NCBI RefSeq assembly: GCF_022539505.1
Contig: NC_061513.1
Coordinates: 176,482,017-176,546,016, forward strand
Source: Lolium rigidum
Lineage: Eukaryota > Streptophyta > Magnoliopsida > Poales > Poaceae
Length of the DNA stretch: 64,000 bases
Reading direction: 5' to 3'
The position numbers and the translations under genes were made by a program. Numbering within the stretch: position 1 is the stretch's first letter; each line of letters starts with the position of its first letter. The notes under the pieces were generated by a model that was not told the origin of the DNA, made no database searches, and saw nothing but the letters and a program-made list of their open reading frames with translations. Below, one piece after another: positions 35,686 through 47,142 of the stretch.

Positions 35686-38600
35686 CTAGGTGTAAAACCG
35701 TCAGAGGAGGTTGACGTTCCAGGGGCGCTCGACCTCCCTGGTGAGTGGCTCGCCGTTGTCATCTTTGCGGACGTCGGTGAGGTAGTAGGCGTCATTGCCG
35801 AGTACGCTGCTGATGGCGAATGGCCCTTCCCATGGGGGAGATAGCTTGTGCATGCCTTTTTTGTCCTAGATTAGCCGAAGGACGAGGTCGCCCTCTTGGA
35901 AGGAGCGACTGCGGACGCGGCGACTGTGGTAACGTCGGAGGCCTTGTTGGTAAATGGCCATCCTGGAGAGTGCGAGGTCTCGTGCCTCGTCGAGGAGATT
36001 GATGACATCCTGGTGAGCGTGCTCGTTTTCTTCTTCAGCATAGTTTATGACTCGCGCTGAATCGTGGTCGATGTCGGTGGGCATGACTGCTTCGGCACCG
36101 TACACTAAGAAGAAGGGCGTGTAGCCAGTCGACCTGTTTGGTGTTGTGCGGATGCCCCAGAGTACTGAGGGAAGTTCTTCCGCCTAGCATCTGGCCGCGC
36201 GTTCCAGAGGTACCTCCAGTCGTGGTTTGATTCCGTGGAGGATGCTCTGGTTCGCTCTCTCTGCTTGTCCGTTCGACTCGGGGTGCGCGACTGAGGCGAG
36301 GTCGAGTCGGATGCCATTCTCTTCGCAGAAATCGGCCATTTCCCCTTTGGTGAAGTTTGTACCGTTATCGGTGATGATGTTGTGCGGGTATCCGTAGCGA
36401 TAGATCAACTCCCATAGGAACTTGGTGGCCGTTTTTCCATCGCACTTCTTGATGGGTTTTTCTTCCACCCATTTTGTGAACTTGTCCACAGCGATGAGTA
36501 GGTGAGTGTACCCGCTGGGGGCTGTTTTGAACTTCCCCACCATGTCCATGCCCCAGACAGTGAATGGCCAGGTGAGGGGATGGTCTTTAGTGCTCCCGGC
36601 ATGTGCGACTGGCTTGCGTACTTCTGGCACCCGACGCACGCGCGAACGAGGTCGACTGCGTCGGTGTGGGTTGTTGGCCAGTAGAAGTCATGTCGAAAGG
36701 CTTTGGCCACAATCGAGTGCGCGCCCGCATGATGGCCGTAGTCCCCTGCGTGGATGTCGCGTAGGATTTTGCGACATTCTTCGGCGGTGACGCATCGCTG
36801 AAATACTACAGAGATGTTGCGCTTGTAGAGCTCGTTGTTGATGATGGTGAACGACTTGCAACGGCGCACGAGCATGCGTGCTTCTGCTTCGTCCATTGGC
36901 AAGATTTGCCGCTCGAGGTAGCTCATGTATGGTTCCGTCCAGTCCCCTGCGTCGGAGACGACTGCGACTAACACGGAGTCGGGTGCGGATGGCTCGGCGA
37001 TGTCGATCTCCCGGGGCACTCGCACCGACAAGTGGGTGAGGATGTCGAGGAAGACACCTGGTGGGGTTGCAGTCGTTTGGATCCGAGCCTGGCCAGTGCA
37101 TCTGCCTCTTCGTTCTTGCGCATGTCGACCCACTCGACGACGTAGCCAGCGAAACTGGAACCGGCCTGGTCTACTGCTCGCTTGTAGGCGATCATGTTGG
37201 CGTCAGTGGCGTCGCAGGTGCCGGAGGTTTGGCTGGCGACGAGGTTGGAGTCGCCGAAGCAACGTAATCGTGTTGCGCCCATCTCCTTTGCGATGCGCAT
37301 GCCATGGAGGAGCGCCTCGTATTCGGCCATGTTGTTGGTGCAGGGATCGAATTGGAGTTGCAGGACGTACCTCACGAAGTCTCCCTTTGGCGAGATGAGG
37401 ACGACCCCTGCTCCCGCTCCTTCGAGGTTCTTGGAGCCGTCGAAGTATAGTGTCCAGTACTTGAGGTCCGCCGGTGAGCTTGGCTGCTGGGCTTCTTCCC
37501 AATCGACGAAGAAGTCGGCTAGAGCCCGAGACTTGACCGCACGGCGCGCCTCGTAGATGATGTTGTGGATGCCGAGTTCGACTGCGCACTTGGCGACTCG
37601 GTCGGTTGCGTCGCGGTTGAGGATGATGTCGGCGAGTTGCATTGAGGCGACCACCTTGATGGGATGTTCGTGGAAGTAAGGAGCCAGTCGCCGCTGGGCC
37701 CTGAGTACGGCGTACACCAATTTCTGGTAGTGCGGATACCGCTTCTTCGACTCGGTTAGGGCTTCGCTGATGTAGTAGACTGGGCGATGTGCAATCTGCT
37801 CCTTCCCTTCTTCCTTGCGCTCGACGACCATGACTGCACTAATGGCGCGATTGGACGCGGCAACGTACATCAGCATGGTTTCCTGTGGGAGTGGGGCGGT
37901 GAGGATGGGAGCGTTCCTCAAGGCGTTCTGGAGTTCTTCTAGGGCCTTCTGTGTTTCGTTTGTCCACTCGAAAGAGTTTGATTTCTTCAGGAGGGGGTAG
38001 AGTGGCGTAGCCTTGTTGCCGAGTCGGGGGATAAAGCGACTGAGCGCTGCGACTCGCTCGGCGAGTTTCTGTGCGTCGAGCAAACAGGTTGGTCTTTTTG
38101 TTCGCATGACCGCCGAGGTTTTGTCCGGGTTGGGCTCGATGCCGCGTTTGGAAACGACATAGCCGAGTAGTTGTCTGGAGGAGACCCCGAAGGTGCACTT
38201 CAGGGGGTTGAGCTTGATCTGGTAGCGCCGTAGATTGGCGAAGGTTTCGGCGAGGTCAGCGACTAGGTCATCTTGCCGAGTCGATTTGACCACCACATCA
38301 TCGATGTAGACATGGACGTTGCGGCCGATCTGGTTCTCCAGGCAGCTGTTCATGCACCGCTGATAGGTGGCTCCGGCGTTTCTGAGGCCGAAGGTCATGG
38401 CTGTGTAGCAATAGGCGCCGAGTGGAGTGATGAACGCCGTTTTCTCCTGGTCTTCGACTGCCATCTTTATTTGGTTGTACCCGGAGTATGCGTCGAGGAA
38501 GCATAGTAACTCCGAGCCCGCGACTGCATCTATAATTTGGTCGATTCGCGGGAGGACGAATGGGTCCTTGGGGCAAGCACGATTGAGGCTAGTGTAATCC

Positions 38601-38740
38601 ATACACATTCGCCACGTCTTGTTTTTCTTCAGCACCAAGAATGGGTTTGCCAGCCACTTGGGGTGCTTGATTTCCATGATGAAGCCAGCGGCGAGTAGCC
38701 GTTCACCTCTTCGGCGATTGCGTGTCGGCGCTCTTCACCC
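35686..38740 (-). pseudogene. pol: Tat-type pol: RT, two RNase H domains, integrase, broken
   Basis: The best-kept part is a 569-codon open stretch (36968-38677) with the reverse transcriptase (WRMCMDYTSLNRACPKD, FLDAYSGYNQI, catalytic YIDD), RT-linked RNase H, and a second RNase H (YFDGSKNLEGAGAGVVL, ending near ADALARLGS). The integrase follows in other frames: zinc-binding CVGCQKYA near 36625, catalytic part DNGTNFT near 36330-36350 and HPESNGQAERAN near 36260. Lesions include frameshifts near 37110 and 36590, a TAG at 36184-36186, a TAG at 35866-35868 and a TGA near 35702. The normal family stop is visible at 35686-35688. It would have reverse-transcribed and integrated the element. Confidence 0.87.
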
Positions 38741-38889
38741 ACGGGTCACATCGTTTGCCTTACAGGACGTACGGTGGGATCAACGTGGAGTTTGTGCTCA
38801 GCAAGTTCTCTCGGGACACCTGAGATGTCAGAAGGTTTCCATGCAAAGACATCTCGATTCTCACGGAGGAGCTTAATGAGTGTGCTTTC

Positions 38890-39737
38890 CTATTGGGCGG
38901 ACATGCCCGTCCCAATGGTAACCTGCCTACTCGAATCGTTCTCTACTAGATCTACTTGGCGAGTATTTGTCGTTGGCTTGAAGTTCGCCGCGGACGAGTC
39001 GAGCTCAGTCGGCTTCTCGAGGATGGCGGGCTCGGTGCGGTCGACCGGGTACTTGGCAAGCTCGGCGGTGTTGTCTCGCTCCGCAGCGATGACGGCGTCG
39101 GCGAGCTTGGCGCTATTGTCCTCGCATTCCAGGGCGAGGTCCGAGTCGCCGTGGACAGTGATGACGCCGCGTGGCCCGGCCATCTTCATCGTGTTGTAGG
39201 CGTAGTGAGGCGTGGCCATGAACTTGGCGAAGGTCTGGCGGTCGAGGACGCGGTGGTAGGGGCTGTGGAAGTTGACCACCTCGAAGGATATCCGCTCAGT
39301 GCGGTAGTTCGCCGGCGTGCCAAAGGTCACCGGCAGCGTGATCTTGCCGATTGTGAAGGCCTTCCGTCCCGGGACGATGCCGTGGAAGGCGATGCTTGTG
39401 TTCTCGAGGCGCGAGTCGGGTAGGCCGAGTCACCGGAAGGTGACATAGTACATTATATTGATGGAGCTTCCCCCGTCCATCAGCGTCTTCGGGAGCCAGT
39501 AGTCGGCGACCTTGGGCTTGACGATTAACGCCACTCGCCCAGGGTACTCGATGCTTGGAGCGTGGTCGTCGCGGCTCCACGTGATGCTCTGCTCGGACCT
39601 GTTGAGCCAACGGGGGACGTCCGTGATGACTGCTTTGACAGCCACCGCTCGTGCGAGGCCCTTCTTGTTGCGGCGGTCACCGATTCCGGTGAAGGTGTCA
39701 GCGAGCCGGCGCTGCGACCGAACCCATCTTCCTTGGG
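38890..39737 (-). pseudogene. Tat-type aspartic protease region, broken
   Basis: Pieces in two frames: one reads RVALIVKPKVADYWLPKTL then MDGGSSINIMY (about 39450-39545, the retropepsin-like active site in its Tat form). The other (38890-39330) continues with VTFGTPANYRTERISFEVV, HRVLDRQTFAKFMA and the segment linking to RT. A stop near 39430 (YVTFR*) and a frame change separate them. It lies between gag and RT as expected. Confidence 0.75.
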
Positions 39738-40658
39738 CTAGTCCTGATCCTTGTTGTGGGCCTTGGTGTGGTCGCCGCCACCGTTCTCCTTGGCGCGGCG
39801 GGCCTTCTCGATCTGCTTGAGAGAAAAGCAGTTGGCGGTCATGTGTGTGGAGGGCTTGCCCTCCCTGCTGTGGTAAATGCACGGGGCGTCCAGCAGGGTG
39901 TGCGCGTCAAAGCGCTTGCCTGGAGGGCGATCTTCTCTCGGGCCGCGGTTGTCGCGGCGGGAGTATTTCTGGTCGCGCTGTCCGTAGTCGGCGTTGGCGA
40001 CAAACTCTGAGTTGTTGCCGTCGGCGCGGCGCTTGCCGCTGCTCGGGCGAGTGCCGAAATGGTAGTCGTCGCGGCGAGTGTCGGACCGATGTGGGTGGCG
40101 GTTGCGCCGCTGGCCGTACTCGTCGTCGGAGTCGACAGTGGGGTCCTCGTCGGCGTAGCGCTGGGCGATGTTGAATAGCTCAGCCATGGACATGTTGTCG
40201 CGATTGTGGCGCTTGAGCTTGGCGCCAAGCGGATCGTACCGGCAGCACCGCCTGAAGCAGTAAATCGATGTGTTTGTGCTGATGCCGCTCGACGTCGTCC
40301 ACATGTCCCGCCACCGTTGTACCCAGCGGCGAGTCGACTCGCGGGGTCCTTTGATGCAGCGGTCGAGGTCCTCGATGGTGGTGGCGCGGGTGTAGGCGCT
40401 GGCGAAGTGCTGAATGAAGGCGGCGCGGGCTTCCTCCCACGAGTCGATGCTGTTTGGGGGGAGGGTGTTGAACCATTGGCGATTCAGCCCATCCATCATG
40501 AGGGGTAGGTAGCGGGCGGCCAGTAGCTCCGAGTAGTCTTGGATTCCCATCGCCATGGTGTAGGAGTCTATCCAGACTGTGGGGTCGATGTGCGTATCGT
40601 ACTTCTGAATGTCTCGGGGGCACTTGAACCCCGTAGGGTAGGGCTCGCCCCTGATCAT
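39738..40658 (-). pseudogene. gag: Tat-type gag, central open part
   Basis: A 306-codon frame contains a retrotransposon gag domain (VWIDSYTMAMGIQDYSELLA, GLNRQWFNTLPPNSIDSWEE) and a basic, arginine-rich tail. A cysteine/histidine stretch (CIYHSREGKPSTHMTANC) stands where a zinc knuckle is expected. The start at 40658 is only the first methionine after damage upstream; gag-like wording (GPTCFDP) precedes it in another frame. Structural particle protein of the element. Confidence 0.8.
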
Positions 40659-41520
40659 GGGGTCGAAGCATGTTGGGCCGACCCGGTTGAACGCGCTCTA
40701 GCGCGGGGGTTCGTCCACGTAATGGTCATTCAGGCGATTGCGCGCTCGCCACGCTTGGTCGTTGACGATGTGGGTGCGCACGTCGATTGGCTGCCCATTG
40801 GCGGCAACCATTGCCCGCAGGGGACGGGGCTCGACTGGGTTGTTTGTCGAGTGAGCGGTGCTGGAGGTGGGCAGTTGTTGACGTTGGCGACCGCGCGATT
40901 TGCTGCCGCCGAGGACGCGACACGACTGGTCGAGGTGCGTGAATACAGCCGCCCCTGGGAGTCTGACGCGGCATGTTGTTGCTACAGTGCCTTGGCGACT
41001 AGGGCCTTGGCGTGCTGGACAAAGTTCGTGTCGTCTCCTGTGTCGGGCATGTTATCGAGAGCGGCATGAGCGGCCACGACGTTGTCGGCTGGTGACGAAT
41101 GGAGGGGCACACCATTGGCATCGACTTCCGCGCGAGGAGCTGGCCGTCCTTCGGGTGGTGGTGGGGGCGGTGGTGGTGGCGCGCCATGCGCCACTCGGCC
41201 GGCGGCAGCCCGGCTCGATTCAGGGGCGTCGTGGTTCTAGATTTGGGCGACCCGGACCTCTCTGTTTGGATCGTCGAAGTTGAGGCGAGTGCTGGGGAAG
41301 CCTTGCTCACGAGTGCGCTCCATGCGCAGGCGGTTGCGCTCTTGGCGATAGTGGGACACAGCTCTCACCGAGTCCTGCTCGAGGCGGAATTTCTGTCGCT
41401 CAGCGAGCTCCTTTTTCCTTTGCTCCTCGAGGGCCACCCGATGCGCCTCGATCTCGGTCGCATTGGCGGTTGCGGGAAGGGGTATGGAAGGGGTCATTCG
41501 GAGGTACTTCATCGCCACCC
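40659..41520 (-). pseudogene. N-terminal gag region of the Tat element, broken
   Basis: A charged coiled-coil-like segment (ALEEQRKKELAERQKFRLEQ, about 41390-41430) and a proline tract (about 41150-41175) are followed by alanine-rich sequence, split among frames by stops and shifts. This matches the usual low-complexity N-terminal half of Tat Gag proteins. The 41521-42022 stretch is the untranslated leader. Confidence 0.6.
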
Positions 41521-42022
41521 TCCATGAAGACGGCGATTGGGTACTGGTAGCACGAGGCGTCGAAGGAGTCGGTCTCCGAATCGGAGTCGAAGAGAGGGAG
41601 GATGGAGTTGTCCTCGAAGTCGCTTGGGTGGGAGACTAGGGTAATGGAATCCCCCAGTGATGCCGCGACGATGGATCCAGCGACCGACGCCGCGGCCGCT
41701 GAATCAGCGTCATCCTCCAGGGCCGACTCACCCTCGGCGTGCGTGTCGTTGGAGAGGGGGAGAGTGGCTGTGAGGAGCTTCCCTAGCGCGAAGGGGTCGT
41801 GTAGCGGGCTGGGAAACTTCGGTGGGGTCGCTGACGCTGGCGAGCTCGAGGAAGAAGTTGATCGTGCCGACCGGCACCATCCAAGCGTGGATGAGGGGCG
41901 ACGAGGCCGGCTGGTAGGAGCTCGGCTGGATGTGGAAGAAGTTGCCCGTGGCGATCATCCTGCCGGAGGCGACCGGTCGGCGGATTGGCGAGTAGGGCCT
42001 CGCCGCAGCTCGGATGTCCCAT

Positions 42023-42040
42023 GCCCCACGGTGGGCGCCA
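42023..42040 (-). other. Primer binding site of the Tat element
   Basis: The minus strand reads TGGCGCCCACCGTGGGGC one base inside the LTR end (CACGACA). This wording is usual for Tat-clade elements. Confidence 0.85.
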
Positions 42041-42041
42041 C

Positions 42042-42556
42042 TGTCGTGGATATGACCACGGCAGGTGCTACAGGGTGCAGCACTTCGTTGATGCGGGGGC
42101 AAGGGAACACATCCATCTGCGGAACGAGGTGCACAAGACGCAAGGTTTTACCCAGGTTCAGCCCCTCCGGAGAGTAAACGGCCTACGTCCTGCTAGATCT
42201 ATTGCTCAGTGGAGAAATTACAATGGGGGGGCTCAGTCGGCGGCTACGCCAAGAGCTATGAGGGGGAGATTGGATCTCCCATGAAGTGTCCTTCTAGGGT
42301 TTAGCTCGGGGTTTATATAGGCACCCCCGGTCTAGGGTTACATGAAGATAAGTCCGAATCATATCAGTTGCTACTAATCCGGGATCCATCGCTCCTCTTG
42401 CAAGTAAACTCCTCCTCCAGTCGCATGGGCCTAGCGTCCAGTCGGCCCATCCAAGGGTTTTAGCCCAGTCGCTCCGGGGCCTAGTCACCCAGTCGCTTGG
42501 GCGACTGGCAGCCTCCTTGGGCCCTTAACCCCATGGCGAGTGGGACTGGTGACACA
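42042..42556 (-). repeat. LTR of the Tat element (515 bp)
   Basis: On the minus strand it opens TGTGTCACCAGTCCC and ends CCACGACA. A TATATAAA box lies at 42312-42319. A primer site lies on its low-coordinate side and a purine tract directly on its high-coordinate side, so it is bounded by internal sequence on both sides. Confidence 0.85.
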
Positions 42557-42622
42557 CCCCCCCTAGGGCATATCCCCATCATTTGCTCATGCTCATAGTA
42601 CATCTTGTCTTGGAGGTCAACC
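42557..42622 (-). other. Purine tract and internal remnant of a second Tat copy
   Basis: On the minus strand GGGATATGCCCTAGGGGGGG runs straight into the LTR start. That is what the 3' end of an internal region looks like. Only 66 bp survive before the Angela-type LTR. Confidence 0.65.
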
Positions 42623-43858
42623 TGTTGGGATTCGTAGCATAGAAAACAAAAAATTCCTACCGCAAGAACGAATAACAAGCCAAGATCTAATCTAGTAGAT
42701 GGTAGCAACGATATGAGATCAACATACCCTCGAAGATCGCTAAGCGTTAATGAGATAAATATCGTGGATGATGTAGTCGATCACTTGCCGCTCTCAAGAG
42801 CGCATAGAAGAACTTGACGGTGCCACAATCGGGCAGCACCTCCGCACTCGATCACATGTACAGTGTCGATGAAGACGTCCTTCTCCCCGTTCCAGTGGGC
42901 AGCGGAAGTAGTAGATCCTCCTAGGAATCCCGGTAGCATGACGGTGTGGTAGCGGTGGTGGTGGAGAAATTCTGTCGGGCTTCGTCGTAGCCGTGCAAGA
43001 GGGAGGGGGAGGAAGGGCAACTAGGGTTTGGGGAGATGGGGTAGGGGTTGCGACTTGTGCACCTCTTGGGGCTCCCCTTGCCCTCCTTTTATAGGTGGAA
43101 AAGTTCGTTGGGTCGTCCAAGACCTGCCCCCAAAGTTGGAGAGTTCCGGTAGGTTTCCGTCAGCCGAAACCTACCAGAACTAGGATTCTTTGCCAAATCA
43201 GAATTTGCCTTAGGGAACTTCTTAACCCTTAAGGAAAATGTGGATACACATATTATGGAACCGTCTGGACTTCCTTAGACAGCCCGGGTCATCCCGGACA
43301 CTTCCAGAACCTTACATAATATTCCGAACCCTTCCGATCTTTCTAGAACCTTCTATAATCTCCGGTCAAAACACCGAACTTTTTCCAAACCCCGGAAAAT
43401 GACTTCCTATATATGAATCTTATTCTCCGGACCATTCCGAACCTCCTCATGATGTATTAGATCCCATCCGAGACTCCGAACAACATTCGAGCTCCATACC
43501 ATATTCCATATCTACTTAAACAACATCAAACCTTAAGTGTGTCACCCTACGGTTCGTGAACTATGCAGACATGATCGAGACACCTCTTCGATCAATAACC
43601 AACATCGGGACCTGTAGATCCATAATGGCTCCCACATATTCGATGATGACATTGTGATCGAAAGAACCATTAACATACGATACTGATTCCCTTTATCACG
43701 CGATACTTTACTTATCCGAGATTCGATCATCGGTATCTCCATACCTAGTTCAACCTCGTTACCGGTAAGTAATCTTTACTTGTACTGTGATATGACATCC
43801 CTTGTGACCTAGTCACATGCTTGCAAGCTAATTGGATGACATTCCATCGAGAGGGCCC
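42623..43858 (-). repeat. Angela/BARE-type Ty1/copia LTR, truncated
   Basis: On the minus strand the LTR ends CTATGCTACGAATCCCAACA at 42623, with TTCGTTCTTGCGGTAGG and GCGATCTTCGAGGGTATG wording typical of Angela/BARE/WIS. A TATAAAAG box lies at 43086-43093. The LTR is cut at 43858 by another element, so its beginning is missing. Solo LTR or part of a full element cannot be decided from the window. Confidence 0.85.
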
Positions 43859-44219
43859 TGACAAGGTATTAACTTGTCAATGCCTACAGATTGCAGACTT
43901 GGGTTTCGTAAGAAGTAGAGGGCAAGTAGATCTCGAAGGTTTCAGCCGACAAAGGTGGTTTCTGTTGACAATGAATCGATCCTTTTCTCTCCCCTCGGCT
44001 CCCCTTTATATAGGAGGCAGAACCGAGGGATTTCGTGTCGTACAAGTTACAAACTCCGAGAGGGCCATCCGAGCCTTTCCCGTATTGTTACATGATTCAT
44101 AATACAACTCTATATTCCATATCGAGATTCTCTGGGCTTCTGGGCCTTGAAAGCTTCGGGTCATGGGCCTCATATCGTTACCAGATCATCCGGGTACCTT
44201 CTTCGGCATGCCTATGTCA
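43859..44219 (-). repeat. 361-bp gypsy-type LTR (3' LTR, minus strand)
   Basis: Bounded by TGACAAGG and CTATGTCA, i.e. matching TGACA/TGTCA ends. On the minus strand it opens TGACATAGGCATGCCGAAG and is preceded by a purine-rich TCGGAGGCTAC. A TATATAAA box is at 44005-44012. It interrupts the Angela-type LTR; the 5 bp on its left are GGCCC. The element body should extend to the right; the family resembles Fatima-type elements from memory, unproven. Confidence 0.6.
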
Positions 44220-45433
44220 GTAGCCTCCGAGATTTTGCTTGAATCGCAGAGTCGAGTAAAATCTCCATTGTAAAACAGAGTCGCATATTTATAAAACGTT
44301 TGAATCATAACGAATATTTTGCTCAATGTCCTTTGTACAGGGATAATGGTAAATGGGGCTGGTTCATCTGACGGATCAGGTCCAGTTAACTGCTCTTGTG
44401 CCAAACCCGCAAAAACCTACTTCAAGCTCAAGTCCCTGGACTCGAGCTCGGGATACTGGCGTAATTCGACACGCGCCGCTTAAGGACTTATCGTGAGCCG
44501 AATTCCAGTTGTATTTTACTGAGTACCTAACGCGTATGTTAGGATTTTTCTTCGCATCTGCTGATACGAATAAAGTGGGAGAGCGCATTCGCGTGCGATA
44601 CCACGCCTCATAGGACACTGGAGACTTACCTTTGTAATTTCTTTCGAGTTACGCATTCAGAGTTTTTACCGCGACGGACGCGCTCTGAAAATATATTGTC
44701 GAGCGCCTTTGTCGGCTGCTGGAATTATGAATTTATTCGAGTTGTCTCGTGAAATAATATCTTGATCTCCCGATGGAAGTACATGAAGAGTTATGTGGAA
44801 CTCGAAGATGTACGATGAAATTTCTTCGTCTGCAACACTATATTGTCTTGTCATTCTCTTCTTTCTTCCTCATATTTCATCGGGTGCGCGACCAGCCCTC
44901 CCGATGAAAGTAGCCCCCGAGGCTACAGCCGAGTGTTTGCACTTGGTTGTAGGCTCAACTTTTGCTAATTTAACCAACTCTATATTTTTTCGCCTCGTCA
45001 TCTTATCAGAAGTATTGACAATACTTCTGATAAGAGTAGCCCTAGAGCATATGGACAGGTGCTTGCATCTGAACATAGGTTGTCGAACTTTCTTTTAACC
45101 ATGCACTTCTTTAGATCCCAAAGTTTTCTTGTCGCTATATTTTGTTTCACCACTCGAAGCTTTCTTAGCAATGACGTCGTTGCTGACAACAGCCACGTAT
45201 GCCCACCTTGGGGAGCCACGACTCCTGGCAATCCACTGTTCCGTGGGTCCAAAACTCTATGCCGTCGACACGTCGCGCAAGTGGGGCGCACACGTCCTCC
45301 AGAATTCCCGGCACACACGCAGTAACTTCCCTCCAGTAAAATTGAAGCGATAAGACCGTTCTTCCCTTTGGACACGCGTATGGTTCGGAACTCTCCTCTT
45401 TTCATCCAACGGTTGGACGCATCATATTCTTCC
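44220..45433. other. Spacer between LTR and antisense gene
   Basis: No gene. Contains GTAGCCCCCGAGGCTAC near 44911, two partially similar segments on either side of a perfect palindrome (45001-45035), and no polymerase remnant. Confidence 0.5.
45001..45035. repeat. Perfect 17-bp inverted repeat, 1-bp loop
   Basis: TCTTATCAGAAGTATTG, then A, then its exact reverse complement. A 35-bp palindrome. Confidence 0.95.
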
Positions 45434-45440
45434 TATAAAT
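45434..45440 (+). promoter_or_regulatory. TATA box of the antisense gene
   Basis: TATAAAT on the plus strand, 133 bp before the ATG at 45567, followed by a CT-rich leader. It points against the orientation of the nearby LTR. Confidence 0.65.
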
Positions 45441-45566
45441 TGGCCCCTTATTCCTCATTTATCCCCTTCGCTGCACTGCACAACTCCTCTCTCTGCCATT
45501 CTTCCTCCTTGAGCTCCTTGCGCACGCACTCTTCTTCACCCTCGTTTCTCCACCGATCTTTCCGCC

Positions 45567-47137
45567 ATGGCTCCGCGCTCGAAGCAGTGGAGGAACCGTG
45601 CCCCAGTCACCGACGAACTTGTGGAGAAGGCCAAGGTCTCCGGCTGGGAAAGGTCGAAGCTTTTCGCACAAGACCACAAACTGCTGAAGAAGATGGGCCT
45701 GCTTAACAAGGAGGCCATGAAGATGCCCGGAGATGAGAGTTCTCCTCATCCTCCCGTTGGATTCCGGGTAACTTTCGTTGACTTCCTCACTCGCGACATT
45801 TCTGTTCATGTCCACGAATTCCTTCGTGGCCTGTTTTTTATCTACGGGATCCAGCTGCACCAGCTGACCCCAAACTCTCTCCTCCACATCTCTATTTTTA
45901 TCACACTTTGTGAATGTTTCCTGGGCATCCACCCTGACTGGGGCCTCTGAAAACGCATCTTCTACCTCACGCACAACAACTCGAAGAACGTCATCTACAA
46001 CGTAGGTGGCGATTGCATCTGGGTCCGTCCCGATGTCGACTATTTTGATGTGAAGTTTGCCGACTCCGTCCAAGGCTGGCGCAGGAAGTGGCTTTACATC
46101 AAGGACGAGTCTTCTGACGCCCAAGAATACGGCCTTGCGCCCTTTGACGCTACCAAAGAAATTCAGAGGCGCAAATCCTGGGACGCAGAGGCTACAGCCG
46201 AATAAAAGGCGGCCACTGACGCTTTTATTTCCCACATTCGCGAACTTCAAAACAACGATGGGGCAGAACTGTCGGGTGTGCAAATCATTGCATATTTTCT
46301 TCGGATTTGAGTGCAGCCTCTGCAAGCTCGCAAAAATCCCCTCTGGATGTATTCAGGTGCTGAAGATGCCGACAGGATCTCCGACGACCTTTCCGTGAAG
46401 GATTTGGAGAAACTCGTCCGCCGCTTCACCTCCTTGAACAAAAACCATGAAGTTCCTTCATCCTGTCGCGTGGAGCCATTCACGGGTAGCCACGCCCTTC
46501 CCAAAGTAAGTGCTTTCCTTCGAGTTATATTTCATGTATTGTGACTGTTGTTGTTTTTCCTTTGTGTATTTATTTTCTTCTCTTGTTTTTTAACTGGAGA
46601 ACCATCAAACTCTTTCCTCTCTTCCCCCACTACCTGAAGGTGGGGAAGTGGATGAGTGGGTCGTTGTCGCAGACGACTCGCAAGAATCCTCCCTTCCTGA
46701 GAGTGAGCCCGCAAGATCTCAAAGATCTGCGGGTTCCTCTGACAAAGACACAGAGTCATAGCAACATTCTGACTCTGCCCACTCCGTCTCTCCTCCTCCT
46801 GCCGCTTCTCCGGATGGGCGCAAGAGGAAGAGAAATGATGACAAAGATTCTGGCGCGTCCAAACTCGCCGAACCAGCTACCGAGGAATCTTCTCCGGACG
46901 ATCAAGAGGCCTTCGACACCTTCACCATGACCGGCGTTGTTAGCTCGTAAGTTGTTCTTTTTCATATTTTCCTATCTCCTTTTCTTTTGGTTCCCTTATA
47001 TTTTATTTTGCTGCTATATTGATAGAGCTGACGAGGGGGTGAAGAAGAAGAAACCGAAGCTCATGGGCCAGCTCCTACGAGCACCTCCAACACGCTGGTT
47101 CTTTCCGAGGAACGTCGTGTTGCTTCAGACGCCTCGC
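45567..47137 (+). pseudogene. PF04195-type 'putative gypsy type transposon' gene, 5' part
   Basis: ATG at 45567 opens MAPRSKQWRNRAPVTDELVE. Conserved pieces follow: FVDFLTRDISVHVHEFLRGL, a TGA at 45948, ADSVQGWRRKWLYIKDESS, a TAA near 46203, NNDGAELSGVQIIAYFLRI, VQPLQARKNPLWMYSGAED, LSVKDLEKLVRRFTSLNK. The first intron is 46506-46599 (GT...AG, phase kept), exon 2 carries a TAG near 46757, the second intron is 46947-47025, and exon 3 is cut at 47142 by the Athila element. This protein type is known as an extra gene carried by some grass gypsy elements; its function is unknown. It is antisense to the 361-bp LTR. Several stops make it a pseudogene. Confidence 0.8.
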
Positions 47138-47142
47138 CTCCC
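47138..47142. other. Target-site duplication, left copy
   Basis: CTCCC, repeated exactly at 53859-53863 on the other side of the Athila-type element. Confidence 0.9.

Larger units (their letters stand above)
35434..42556 (-). mobile_element. Decayed Tat-clade Ty3/gypsy element
   Basis: A minus-strand element with 5' LTR 42042-42556, primer site 42023-42040, a gag region, protease, and pol running to 35686. The second RNase H domain after the RT-linked one and the DGGSS protease signature fit the Tat clade. The 3' purine tract and 3' LTR are missing: the sequence stops at the CACTA terminus at 35433. Numerous stops and frameshifts show it is old and inactive. Confidence 0.85.

Noticed and set aside
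39845..41527. Several arginine- and glycine-rich plus-strand frames
   Set aside because: Opposite-strand shadows of the Tat gag region in GC-rich DNA.
45459..46325. 288-codon minus-strand frame opposite the PF04195-type gene
   Set aside because: The plus strand carries the recognisable conserved motifs and splice sites; the minus frame has none.
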